Assembly (NCBI GenBank): GCA_943737045.1 | Contig: CALSFV010000214.1 | Coordinates: forward strand, 930,001-994,000 | Length of the DNA stretch: 64,000 nt | Direction: 5' to 3' | DNA from: Parapristionchus giblindavisi | Taxonomy: Eukaryota > Nematoda > Chromadorea > Rhabditida > Diplogasteridae | Shown: positions 22,994 to 37,000 of the stretch, in pieces | How the letters are laid out: every line of letters starts with the position of its first letter | How positions within the stretch are numbered: position 1 is the first letter of the stretch | The notes under the pieces: model-generated | What the model was told of the DNA's origin: nothing | Seen by the model: the letters and a program-made list of their open reading frames with translations, nothing else | Database searches by the model: none | Translations under genes and position numbers: made by a program

Positions 22994-25693
22994 ATTTTTA
23001 CCAGCTCAACTACGTTTGTGTCTGTTGTCACGAATTTTTGGCTTATCTACGTAATTGTCACAACAAACAATCATCATGTGAGACATTTAAATATGTTTTT
23101 CAGGAAATATGTAAAGATATAAAATATTTACGATGTGAAAATAAAAGAAAAGAAAAATATTCATGAGTGCTGCAGGTAGGCGATTACCGTTGGCTACTCT
23201 TCAGTTTCAGCGTCGTTGATGTACTCATATCCCTCGTCCATTTAGCGATAATCCCGGTACATTTTAAAGCATACCCCGAGCTAATTTTACTCTACATTCG
23301 TTCAACGCTCTCTCCAAGACAAATAAAGCGAGAGAGCGTTGCCAGAGCGCAAAGTAAAATTTGCTTAGGCCAAAATTGCCTTTAACCCACCTATCGAAAA
23401 GTATTCTAGCTGCACGTTATAGGTTATGTATTTGGGCGATGCCGGGCTCTTTTTCTACGGCAAACGGTTCACAGAAACTTCTTCAACACTCGGAGTCGCA
23501 ATGTGTTAGTCCCGTTTTCTTATTTTTTTCTTTCTTATATTGCGATTATATAACCTCTCATATCTGCCTGCCTTTATTTTATCACATTTTTTACGTTTAT
23601 TAATGAAGAACCCTGTTGGAATCAACTTGTATTTCAGTATTAATCTTCATCGTATTATTCTACCAGACATTTATACTCTTGGCTTATCATTATATTTATC
23701 GATACGTTCTACTGTGCAAGTAAGGCCTAATGCACTGTTACATTTGCCTTACGTGCCTACGCCGTAACCCCCTCTGTCGCCTCTCCTTCGCGGCGGAGGG
23801 GGTTACGGCGTAGGCATGTAAGGCAAATGTAACAGTGCATAATCGTTCATGTATACAAATCAAATCAAGTCCTTTATTCCTGTATAAGAATGGTATGGTA
23901 TTGGGTTCTTCTTATCACTTTAAAGGGAGTCAGAAAAAACTTCTTATACAGTAGTCCGTCCATTTAGCTAGTTAGGAATACAGCTAACAACCAATGATCT
24001 CATTCGCACAGAACAAACATATACCATAAACATGCATAGAATGAAGAGATTGTGGACCGAATATATTTTCCCTTAAAAGGACGTTTAAGTCTAGTCTAGT
24101 TAAAATCTAGTGTTACCAAAATATAGTCCATTTCTGTGGCGTATATCAGTATCAGTATACGATATTTAAGTCCACCGTGGCTTTCTTGGATGCAGCGAAA
24201 TCCTTGGCGTAATTGGATCACCCTTGCTATAATCGTCGACTTACTCTACACAGGGGGATTCATGTATGTATGCACGGGTGGATTCTATCCTACTGATGAG
24301 ACCAGAAATATCTACACACCCTTGATATTGGTAATTCATGAAGTTTAAATGCGAAAGTCAATATTTTTAAAATCAATAAGCGAAAATCAATAAATCAAAA
24401 AATTTTTAATTAATAAATTACAGGAAATGTACAATGTTAATTTCAATTCGACTATGCAGCCTAGCTACCTAGGTATTTTGTATCGAGTAAGTAATGATTA
24501 CGTAGAATATCATATATTTATGTTTATTAAAAATGAAATTCGTTCACTCAATACAACAACATAAGCAAAGACACTAAATGATTTTGCCTTTCGAAATTTC
24601 CAAAAGTTATTTCCCCAACATTTGTCTTAGAAAACATTAACGAAATTTCTCTAATTTTACGAAAATTTCACGACTTTATGAAAATCCCTCTTCATGAACA
24701 AATCTGATTCATTGTCAGACAAAAGGATCTAATGGAGTATGGCAATGGCAACCACATTCGCTATTTGCTACTGGTGTAGTTCTCACATTATTCATGGGAA
24801 CCGCAGTGGTCATTCTGATCTGTATTCATCGTATATTTGCTGGACTGAAAGAGACAAGGTTTGGGAAGTTAATGGTCGATACAAAACTCACCGCTGTTGC
24901 CATACTCTCTCGCAGCGAACACAAATTACATCAGAGAGCGAGAGCGGAGAGTTTTAGTTTATCTTACGTTGTGCCTTCACTTTCCAGGCATGATTTGACA
25001 TCGAAGACACGAAGAATGCAACGTCAGCTCTTCAGAGTCTTACTGATTCAGGTTCTAGGCACTTTCCAAGATAATTTGAAACTTTCCGCTCTACCAATGC
25101 TCTCTCGTAGCCACAGAAAGCGAGAGAGCATTGCCAGAGTGGAGATTTTAAGCGAGGGAGTGCCTTTAAAGGAATAAAAAGTACCTTGCAGACCATAATC
25201 CCATGTTTTGTCTCCTATGCACCCCTCGCAGCCGTATTTCTTCTTCCTTTGACCGGAATTCCATTTGGAGACGGTAGTATCTTCATGATGCTCACAGCTA
25301 TCTTTCCAATGCTCGATCCTTTCCTTGTTATCTTCTTCGTATCCGGGTACGTTCTAATATTCATTAAAATCACACCCGAGATTAGTTCAAACTCGCCGCT
25401 CTGGCAATGCTCTCTCGTTTTTTTGTTTACGAGAGAGTGTTGTCAGAGAAGCGAGTAAATTTAGCTCGAGTATGCCTAGACGAAATATTTCAAAACTGCC
25501 TCTGCAATGCACGATTACTAGATCAGCAAGATTCCAACGAAACTTTATGCTAATATTGTTTGTTAGGTATCGCCAAACCCTTCCCAAGTTCGTGCGGGAC
25601 ATAGCAAGAGTGCAGTCATCATTGATTTCACCTGTACATGCGATCACGTCGAAAGAAATAACAAACAGAAGCCAGTTTACTGCTCGCGCGTAA
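22994..25693 (+). CDS. Nematode str-class seven-transmembrane chemoreceptor, copy II (5' start unresolved)
   Basis: Exons: 22,994-23,077, 23,176-23,256, 23,423-23,504, 23,638-23,719, 24,156-24,330, 24,424-24,486, 24,719-24,858, 24,988-25,051, 25,192-25,346 and 25,567-25,693. Every exon has the same length as in copy I and the total is again 350 codons plus stop. The family motifs HYIYRY, GDYRWLLFSF, FPMLDPFLV and VSGYRQTLPKF are all kept. Amino-acid changes are few (for example NVYKP to NIYTP, NGEWQW to NGVWQW, LTGIS to LTGIP, KEIPNRS to KEITNRS). A 6-bp duplication at the exon 5 acceptor leaves a valid CAG. A retroposon lies about 100 bp upstream, so regulation could differ from copy I. Ligand unknown. 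Confidence 0.85.
23731..23840. repeat. GC-rich hairpin MITE (TGCACTGTTAC family), copy II
   Basis: It has the same structure as 4,493-4,601: TGCACTGTTACATTTGCC with its inverse GGCAAATGTAACAGTGCA, in a receptor intron. Confidence 0.8.
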
Positions 25694-25832
25694 TCAAACT
25701 TCATTTCATAACCTCCCCCCCCCCCCTCATAACACATCGATCCGCCTTGGCGATGGACATCCTTCAAAAGACTTACTTAACAGATCGACAAACAGATCCC
25801 AGATCCCAATCCCAGATGTGTTCTATTGAAGG

Positions 25833-25838
25833 AATAAA
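25833..25838 (+). promoter_or_regulatory. Probable polyadenylation signal of str receptor copy II
   Basis: AATAAA, 140 bp after the stop codon, in the same position relative to the gene as in copy I. Confidence 0.4.
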
Positions 25839-26149
25839 TTATTATTATTTATTCATACGTGCAAGACCAGTTTAAAGGAATAACTTTGTAGTTCACAAAT
25901 ACATTACATTGTCGACAGAATGGAGAATGCCTACTTTGAGAACAAAATAAGGTAGATGAGTATGAGACGTCTCATCATATAAGCCTTCGTTATAAGTTAT
26001 AATCGTTATAAGATATAAGTTAGAAAAATCAACCTGGAGAAGAGTATTTTTCTTACACATTAGCACCCCATTCTAGGCAAAATCTATTGTTTTGTCCAAA
26101 TTCTTTTTTTTAAGCTGTATTCATTTAACAACAATTGATATATCGATTT

Positions 26150-27395
26150 ATGAGAGACTATCTGGCTCAAGTGACATTCCCTTGGCACTTGGCCAAAAAG
26201 TGATATGAACCGATCGGGTCCAAATCGTGCACAGTTGTAGTATGGGCTGACATAAGCTTGCACACGAAGTATGGGTTCGTCATATCTGCACCTTCGTTAA
26301 ATAACGTAAGTTCGATGAAGTGGCATCGAAATTTTATAGTTTACGGATTCATTCGATATATGTATACGATGAAGGGCAATAGTAAGCAGGTACATTCCAC
26401 CAACTATCATACCGATCCAAAAACGTGAGACCCAGAAAAAAATTAAATAGACCGGTCTGGGGCCCATAAAATGTTTTTATTATTTTTCCTGCAATTGCCT
26501 ATCGGTGAGGGTCTTTTTTTATTTCTTCAATTTGACGACGAGTATTCATTAGTGTAACTACTATATGAAAATGAACTACTAACTAAAACACAATCGTGGA
26601 AGTTTGCCTTATTCCCGAAAAACCACAACTAATTCACCTTTTTATCGCGAACTGATCGAATAAGCATATGCCGGTTACGGTTATGCATATTCGGAAATTC
26701 AAAATTCATAGTTTTTTTCGAAAAATACCGTCATATTACACCTCAGATATTCATACAACAAACAAATAATAAAAGAAAAACAATAATATAATATCGAAAT
26801 CGAATGAAAACAAACAGTGATTGACGAATTTTGAATTTCCGCCTTTGCATTACGGTAGGTGGCACACCATTTATCGTCTCAGTTTGCGATAAAAAGGTGA
26901 ATTAGTTGTGGTTTTTCGGGAATAAGGCAAACTTCCACGATTGTGTTTTAGTTCATTTTCATATAGTAGTTACACTAATGAATACTCGTCAAATTGAAGA
27001 AATAAAAAAAGACCCTCACCGATAGGCAATTGCAGGAAAAATAATAAAAACATTTTATGGGCCCCAGACCGGTCTTTTTAATTTTTTTCTGGGTCTCACG
27101 GTTTTGGATCGGGATGATACTTGGTGGAATGTACCTGCTCACTATTTCCCTTCATCGTATACATATATCGAATGAATCCGTAAACTATGAAATTTCGATG
27201 ACACTTCATCGAACTTACGTTATTTAGCGAAGGTGCAGATATGACGAACCCAAACTTCGTGTGCAAGCTTATGTCAGCCCATACTACAACTGTGCATGAT
27301 TTGGGCCCGATCGGTTCATATCACTTTTTGACCAAGTGCCAAGCCATAATCAAAATATGTTCACTGAGTCAGATAGTCTCTCTTATGGGACATCA
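26150..27395. repeat. Foldback element F2, copy II
   Basis: Palindrome collinear with 7,068-8,330 at very high identity, duplicated with the unit rather than inserted independently. The arms include GATATGAACCGATCGGG and CCCGATCGGTTCATATC. Confidence 0.85.
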
Positions 27396-28030
27396 CTATT
27401 CATGCTGTTCTAATAAATAAACGTGTTTGGAAAAAAAATTCATACTTTGAGCATTAACGAAAGTTAACAAAATTAACGAAAATTACCGACTTATTTTTCG
27501 TTAATTTAACGACTTAACGAATTAACGAAAAATTTCATTAACGAACATCTCTGATCATAACACGGCAGATTCCAGTTTCAAAACGCTTAGAAGAACTTCA
27601 TAAGGCGCGCAATGATTCCAATATAGTAAAAATCGAGCTCATCAGTAGCATTAGGGTGAGAAAAAAAAAACTACGAAGAATAAATACAGTTGACGTAAGC
27701 GGATTTACTCTTTGGCAATATTATTCCTACCGTAATTCGTCCCCATCAATACAGTAACCAATACCACATCCCTTTATTCATATGGGAGATTGATTGGATC
27801 TGTTGCAGCCCGGCACAACTAGCAATTCCCATGTTATATAGTAAGTCTATCACGCTGAGATCAATAATCAATATTATCGTATAGTATGTGTTCTAATACT
27901 GTACACAAAAATCAGATTTATTATGACATAATACACAATTTCTCTACGCAAAACGAAGTATACAATCATCATTTAACGGGTAAAAAATCGATTAACTACA
28001 ATGCTACCGTAATCCTTTTCTTGTCGGAAC

Positions 28031-31000
28031 CTACGCTGATTTGGAGGCGTTCTCCACCGATTCTACCAGTTGGAGCAGATTCATCGCCTGAATCGAGTCC
28101 AATATAGTAAAATTATTTATTGAAAGAAATAATCGATAGGTTGTGAAATTCTCTACATTGTTTCAACTATAACAACGATGCGGACATTCGGCCGCCTCTC
28201 GAAACAGTGTACATGATCTCTTCATTCCATCTCACGCTCACTCTATGGCATTTCAAAACTTAGTCTACTTTCACGGGCGATTGCTATAGAGAAGGGAAGG
28301 GGTGGGAATAGGGTGCGTAGTCTCCGCTTCCGTTCCTTCAACCCTAGTGTACGCTATTTCTTCATTTCATCTCACGCTCATTCTATGGTATTTTATAACT
28401 TAGAGTTCACTTAAAATACGTCACTGACTTGAGTTTACTATAAGTTTACTTCAAGTGAAAGAATATTTAAGAGAGCATGTCTGAGGGAATTGACATTCTG
28501 ACCGGGGGTGGTGACATAGCGAAAAATAAATATTTTTGTTTGATGTGGAATAAAATAGTACACTACCAGGTGACCTCAGCCACACATATGAGAAAGTTTG
28601 ATTTTGTGTCTGAAGGTTACTGTAAGTGAAAACGCTCATTTGGTCGAAAAAATTATTTCGGTTCCCAAGCATCCGATCGACTCGGGAGTGGTACCAATCG
28701 ATTCCTCGAGCGAATACAAGCAACTTTTACTCCGATCGCTTTTTAGTCAGGACTACGAAGAATCGAGATATTACGAAAATAAACTTTTGAACGTTAATTT
28801 CTATGCGACGGTTCTCTAGGAGGAAGAAATTAAATTTGCTTAAATCGTTCTACACTTAATTACCTACCTTATATTTAAATATGAAAGCAAACAAACCTGG
28901 TCAAATTTGGTTACGAAAGCAAAATATGGCAGCAACTCGGTAAAAAAGTCACTTCACGATCCTTAGTGCGCTTGTCATACTGTAGACACCTGTCTATTTT
29001 CACGGCTCTATGACCGGACTCCCCCTATAGGTTTAATTTATTTCGTTTTTACATGTTTTTTTACTTAAAATTAAAACACACACTAGGGGGAAAACATTTA
29101 AAAACGGAATAAATTGAGCAAGAATAAACCAATTAATGGGGCGGGGTATAGAGCCGTGAATAAGACAATATGCTCTGGCGTTTGAATCCATGCATGATTC
29201 AAGTAAAATTCGTGCAATTAATGATAAGATATAAAAGTAGCATGGAAAATACTCGAATCATGCATGGGTTATCCGTGATCATGCGTGGATTTTGAGACTC
29301 CATGCAAGATCACGGAAAATCTATACACGATCACAAAGAATCCATTTATGATATCGAACCGTGGATATCCCATGTATTATCATGCATTTCATGTCGAATT
29401 ATGCATGATCATACTCGTATCCGTGATCATTCATGGATTTCAACACCAGAGTGACAAGGCACCAAAATAATATCGTGAAGTAGTCTTAGACTGAGTCACG
29501 GTCATATTTTGCGTTCAAATACAAACTTGACCTCTTTTGTTGGTCTTCATATTTTAATATAAGGTTTGGTATTAGATGTAGAACGATTTAAACATATTTA
29601 CTTTCTTCCTTCTTTAAAAAGGTTCTATAGCAATTGGTGCCCTGTCATATTTTCTTATTCACGGCTCTATACCCCGCCCCATTAATTGGTTTATTCTTGC
29701 TCAATTTATTCCGTATTTAAATGTTTCCCCCCCTAGTGTGTGTTTTAATTTTAAGTAAAAACGAAATAAATTAAACCTATAGGGGGAGTCCGGTCATAGA
29801 GCCGTGAAAATAGACAGGTGTCTACAGTATGACAAGCGCACTAAGGATCGTGAAGTGACTTTTTTACCGAGTTGCTGCCATATTTTGCTTTCGTAACCAA
29901 ATTTGACCAGGTTTGTTTGCCTTCATATTTAAATATAAGGTAGGTAATTAAGTGTAGAACGATTTAAGCAAATTTAATTTCTTCCTCCTAGAGAACCGTC
30001 GCATAGAAATTAACGTTCAAAAGTTTATTTTCGTAATATCTCGATTCTTCGTAGTCCTGACTAAAAAGCGATCGGAGTAAAAGTTGCTTGTATTCGCTCG
30101 AGGAATCGATTGGTACCACTCCCGAGTCGATCGGATGCTTGGGAACCGAAATAATTTTTTCGACCAAATGAACATTTTCGCTTACAGTAACCTTCAGACA
30201 CAAAATCAAACTTTCTCATATGTGTGGCTGAGGTCACCTGGTAGTGTACTATTTTATTCCACATCAAACAAAAATATTTATTTTTCGCTATGTCACCTCA
30301 TATGTAAGTTCCCTCAGACAGGCTCTCTTAACGAAATGAATTACAGTAAGTACACTTTAAGCTTTGAAATACCAGAGCTCTCGCAATATTGTCGAACTGA
30401 GCCTCTCCTAGCATTTCATTCTCAATGAATATCAGCCCTTGAAATGCTGTGTATTCTCTCAAATTATCTTATAAGACTCACGCCCAAACGAATAAAAGAG
30501 ACCACTAACCTGAAGAAGAAGAGGTCGATCGATCATCTGTCCTCTGAACGAGAAGGCGCCCTTTCCTGAATTCAAATTCTACCGTATCCAGTAATCCACA
30601 AATATTTCCCGCCAAATCTCAAATTCGAATCCTACCGTACCCTTCTTCTGATGCTCAGCAAACGCGTCAGCCAATTCTCGTGCCCATTGGATGCGGTCTG
30701 GCGGAGGAAGGAAGGCCGATTGAACGATGGGAACCTGAAAATGAATTAAATGATTTGAATAAAATTGTATTATCTCTGTTTAATTTCGCATTACCCTATC
30801 GGGTTTAAATGATTTTTGCTCTCAATTTGACGAAAATAGCAAATAACATTCGTTCAATATTAAAAAAGAAGAAGGTGAAACCAGAAAATCGCTGGTATTC
30901 ACAATCAGAGTTGTTGTTCAAGATTTGACAATCCTTGATTTTTGCTCCTTCTGTTAATCATTTTTATCTCAAATTTGATCTTTGATCATTCTGTCGAATG

Positions 31001-34000
31001 CATCGCTCCATCCAACTGTCCCAGTTGGTCAAATGTAAGAGATCAAAGATCAAACTATAATTCTGAGAGTTCAAAGATCTATACTATTATTAAAAATAGG
31101 ATCAATCAATAATTTGACTTTCCGATCATTGAAAAATATTCTTGAGTGGATCAATTGGGGTAATAAATGTAAATAGATGCGTAAATAAAATGAAGGGAAT
31201 GGTGAAAAATATCCACGTAAGAGGTCTGTGATAATGGTTGCTTTCTAACGAGATCTATTATTTATCGTATGTTTGAGATTTTAAAAAGCCAGTTGTCGAT
31301 AGTCTTGTCTTACAGGCTACCGTACTCCGTAGTAGGGACAACAATTCATAGACTACTACATTGAACCACGACTAATCTCTAATACCTGTGACGGATGTAT
31401 TGTCTGCTTGCCGGTGAATCCCCAGCTTCTACCTAAAAACAAAACTGTAACGTAAAGCTAGTTAATTTAGGAAAAAAGTCAGTCGTCGATAGCATATCGA
31501 AGGTAGACTACCGTACCCTGTTCCGAGTACTTCTTCAGTCCGTCGTGATCCTTGATGTCGATGTACACCGAGTCGATGGCTTGCAGTTGGAAGGCCTGCA
31601 ACCATATATCGTCACGAACAAGTCCTTATTACCTATATAATATTGCTATTTTATTGTCCTATAATTCATCGTATGCATCGACATAAAGTATACATATTGA
31701 TACCCTCGTAATGCGAGGATTAACCCACTCTATATGGCTCACTTTCAGGTTACTCAATGACAAACGATTAACGAATTTTCTAAATCGACCCATAATATTT
31801 GGAAAATCGAACCACTATATTTTTTAATCACAAAAAATCAATGACATAAAGACTACAATACTAAAAAACAAACCCAATAATTGCACATATCAACAACATA
31901 CCTTGCAGCAGGCAACGAATCTCTGACGGGCGTACAAATTCTCCAGGCCCTCGGAGGTTCGCGTCGCACCTGTAATATATGATGCATATAGGAAATTTTC
32001 GAACAGTGCATTTTTTGGAATTCAGGGGAAAATACAGAACTTAGATTCTAGAGGACATCCTAAGCAGTCATATGAATCACTCGGGCAAAACTATTCATCC
32101 TCGTCTGCAAAATTGAAACCCTGATGACTTGACACATAGGTGGGCACGCTGGGGGAAAGGCTGTGCGCAAACCGGGGAAGGGTAAGGCAAGACTGTGCGC
32201 ATGGCTATTTTTTGACGAATTCGACTGGAAATTGTCCGATTTTCGCGAGGCAAGGCTATGCGCAAGTCCCCCATGGGAAGGCAAGGCTGTGCGCAAAAAA
32301 TATTCGTTTTCACGCGCCCACCTATGATCAATATCATCACAGTAACCATCTACCACACCTAGATTACTAATCTGACCCACCGATAGCACATATATTAATA
32401 CGGGATCATGAATGTGACCCACCGATATCGGCACAGTAATCGTCAGATCCGAAGACGACACCGTCGAGTTTGAAGAATCCGGTGGACTGGTGGAGGTTGA
32501 GGGCGGTGGAGAGGATGCGCGGCATGTCGAGGAGTGCACGCGCCGACTCGATCCAGATCACCATACGGGTCTTCTGGAAAACATTTCGCAGGTTTTTAAG
32601 GCTGATTTGGAATCAGCGTAGTCGATTTAGTAACCCCCCCCCCCCCCCCACCATACGGGTCTTCTGCAGAATGGAATGAGGAATTTTAGGGACATCCTAA
32701 TTTTACTCTCCGCTCTGACAACGATCTCTTGTAGATAAAGAAAACGAGAGAGCATTGCCAGAGTGGAGAGTTTCAAATTAGCTCGTGGTTGTGCCTTTAA
32801 ACGGACACTCAAATATCACCTTTTTAATTCGATATTGATCTTCGCGCGTGCATACAAGGCTTGTATTACAAGCACACATTACACATAGTATTGATTATAA
32901 AGGAGAAACTAACTTTGAGGAGATAATCAGTGCAATCCTTACAGTACTCCCCTGACCGCAGAGTCAATAATGCAATCATAATTACGACATACCGTATCCG
33001 TGACTCGTGGCGGCGTGTACTCTCGCTTGAAGACGTCGAAGATATGGGCAAGATCATCCGGGGAATCCACCTGAAAATATGGAAACTATCTTCATTGGAT
33101 CCTCAACGATTGAGCGGTATTGATCAAAGTAAATTACAAAACAAAAAAATAAATTGTACGATTTCCATGGATACATTAACTCATGCGACCTTAACTTAAG
33201 AAGTCATGAGTTGTCAACCATGCACCTTAACTTATGAATCATAAGTGGAAAAGTATTACATATACGTTACAATGTTATGTACCGTTAACAGTGATAATCT
33301 AACATTCGGTACCGCATCAGGTGATATTATGGAATCGCTAAGAACGTTACTCTCTCCTAAATCTCATTCTACTACTAGCTCGGTCAACAAGCGTGCGCGT
33401 ACTCTCGATGATGACGAACAAGAAGATGGCCTCTCACTCTCTGATATCTGCCAACTCATCGTCAAGATGCAAACCGATCTGCGTCGCGAACGACTAAGAA
33501 ATGATCGATTGGAAAAGACAGTAGAAGATCTTCAAGGTGTTGTCAATACACTCAAGGTGAACAGCTCTGTTTCAACACCACCCGATACTGTTATGGTTGA
33601 ACCAAATACTGAGTCTGACAATTCTGCCACCCCATCCAATCATAATCATACAGTTGATACAAATCATGATAATGAAGATAAGAAAGATCTAGAACGTTCT
33701 CTCGTTATTGCTCGCCTCCCTGTCAGCACCTCAAATGATCCATATGATGCAACTTTCGATGATTTCAATTCTGTCGTTCGTATAAGTAGTATTCTCGGCT
33801 GTACATTCATTCCTATATCTGTCTATAGAATGCCCATAGGATCTGATGACTCCTCCTTCCCTCGCTTGACCAAAGTAGTATGCCCCACTCGTAAGCATCA
33901 ACAACTTATGCTAAAGTTTGCCCATCGTATCCGCCATGACCCCCATTTCGGTGATATCTACATACGCCCCTCATTTGCAAATCCAGCTGATCGTAAGCCC

Positions 34001-37000
34001 ACTCCTCCCATTCCTCGTCCCTCTACCAATCGTAATAGACATGACTCCACCCACTCTAGACATTCTACGCATAGCAAGACCCCTATTCGTCGTTCCCATA
34101 ATAATGCCCCTCCACATCCTCGTATCCACCCTAACTCTTATCATTCGTTGCGCCCTCTATCTCATCCCAATTATCCCCACCCTCCATTCCAACCATATCC
34201 ATATCCTACTCCATTCATGAATCATTTCAATCATTACGGTGCCCCTCCTAATCTCGGTATACCATTTTCATCTAATATGTCAAACTGGTAAATAGTCACC
34301 GGTCCCAACGAACATGCAGATCATATATTCTTAAAGGGTTCTCTTCAAATTGCCGCTCGGTTAAAAACAAATTGCCTTACCTTTCTCAACTCCTAACTAA
34401 AAACTATTCGATAATTTGTCTATATGAATCCTGGCTAAGTCCTAATTTTCCAAACTCATTACTGCTAAATGGCCATGATCATAATTATAATGCATTTCGT
34501 AGAGATCGAAACCAAAATGGCGGTGGGGTTATCATTTTAGTCCATTCCACCATCAATGTTATACAAGTATCTGATCAATCTATCAAAGGAAGCCATGAGC
34601 TCCTAGCACTAGACTTAGACATAAACGGCGACCTCATTAGAACTATCTGTGTTTATCGTAATCCTAAGGCTAATACAACACAGACTGAATACCTTATAAA
34701 GTCAATAACTGATCTTTCATCCTGCCCCCAGCCTTCCATCCTTACTGGTGATTTCAATTTTCCTGATATCGATTGGTCCATCCACCCACAACACCAAAAC
34801 TGTACCCCGTCCTCCCGCTTATTCATTGATTTCTGTGTCTCTACAAATATGGCCCAGCTAGTGAAAGAACCGACTCACAAGCTTGGAAACACTCTCGACC
34901 TTTTACTATGCAATCATCCAAAATTGATCGATCGCACAGAGGTTGGTCCACCTTTCTGCACATCTGACCACTACTCATTAGAATTCTCTCTCTCTATTAA
35001 CCACGCATCACCCTCCTATATCATCAAAAGAAACTATAAAGCTGCAGATTACGACCTTATCAATATGCAGCTAGCAAATGTAGACTGGACAAGCATATTT
35101 TCCACTACTAAATCAACTGAAAAAATGTATGATATATTTATCAGAACCATAATAAAATCAATAGACACGCACGTCCCATGGTGTAGAGTAAACGTAAATC
35201 ATGGGAAGCTGCCACCTCATATGGAGCGCCTATTGAACAAGCGCTTTATAGCATGGCAAAGATCAATTAGTCAACCTTCCACTGAAAGTAGACATACTTT
35301 TGAGAATCTAAATAAGAAATTCCGAAAGGAGCTTATTCGTCATCACAAGATCATAGAAAAAAGAATTATTGATAGTGAGGATAATAATAAGTTCTTTACT
35401 TATATGAAACGTTGTACAAGTAATCAAAAAGGTATTGACGGCCTTAAGGATGCAAATGGAACTTCCGTCCTAAACGACACTGAAAAAGCAGATCTACTTG
35501 CTAAAACTTTTGTCGGTGTCTTTACTACTGACAACGGTATCACTCCAACTCCTACCCCTCTTTCGCACACTGGAAATTTTGAGGAACCTATCTTCCTAAG
35601 ACATGAAATCTGTGAATTCATAAATAAATGGAAAAAGTCCTCCTGTAAAACCCCAGAAAATATTGACTTATATTTTATCAAACAAATATCAATCCCCATT
35701 TCCGAACCTTTAGAGATAATCTTTAGAACATCTTTCGAAACAGGCATCATTCCCTCTCAGTGGAGGCACTCAATTGTTACACCTGTCAAGAAATCCCCTC
35801 CTTTCTCAGACCCATTAAATTATAGACCAATTTCTATCACTTCATTCTTCTGTAGAGTCTTTGAACGCATTTTAAGCAAGTCCATAATTGCTCATTGCGA
35901 ATCATTAGAAATCTTCCCCGACGAACAGTATGGTTTTAGAAAACATAGATCCCGTGAACTCCAGATGCTTGAGGTCCTTGAACACTGGTCTGCTTCACTT
36001 AGTAACGGTCAGCCTGTTGATGTAATCTATTTTGACTTTGCAAAGGCCTTTGATAGAGTATCACATCCTAAACTCTTAGCCAAACTCAATACAATAGGCT
36101 TATCTCATAAAACTACAAACTGGATTACTAGCTACCTTTCTCAAAGAACTTTTCAAGTTAGAGTAAATAATAAACTATCAGAGTCCCACTCTGTATCCAG
36201 TGGAGTACCTCAGGGCTCTGTGCTTGGACCCTTACTTTTCCTTATTTTTACATCCGAATTACCTTCGTTAGTCCAAAAAGATGGAGTACTAGCTCGTCTA
36301 TATGCAGACGACATAAAGATATATAAATCATTCGGTAGTAATGAAACGCCCCAACCGCTTCAAGCGGCCGTAGACACTATCGTCCAGTGGTCTGCTGATT
36401 GGCAATTACCCCTTGCTTCACATAAATGTAATTCACTGCATCTAGGTAGGGCTAATCCTAAAAGGATTTATACTATAAATAATGTAAATCTAGATCAAAA
36501 AGATGCCGTCAAAGACCTTGGCTTCATTATTCAAAGAGGCCTAACATTTTCAGAACATTGTAGATCAATTTCGAACAAAGCAAAGTCGGCTTGTCATATA
36601 ATTATGCGAGCTCTTCGGACTAATAACCCTAAAATTCTCCTTAAAGCATATTCAATCTACATCAGGCCTATTCTAGAAAGCGCATCTGCGGTGTTCAATC
36701 CTTATCAGAAAAAAGATATTAAAGTCCTTGAACAGGTACAGAATTACTTCACAAGAAGGCTGTTCGCACGTTGTTTCAAATCAACGTGGGACAATATGCC
36801 GCGGGCAAATGTTCGCAACGAAAAACTCGATCTAGAAACCCTCGAACACCGTAGATCCATCATAGACATTAGAACTTCTATTAAACTACTTAGAGGCAAA
36901 TTTAGGATTTCAAATAAGAAAAATCACTATTTCAAAACATATATTACAAGAAATGGGTTGAATTTCTCCAATTCAGGGTCCCGTTTCCAATACAGGCACA

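Noticed and set aside
35424..35750. 108-residue minus-strand frame
   Set aside because: Antisense to the reverse transcriptase ORF; no independent support.
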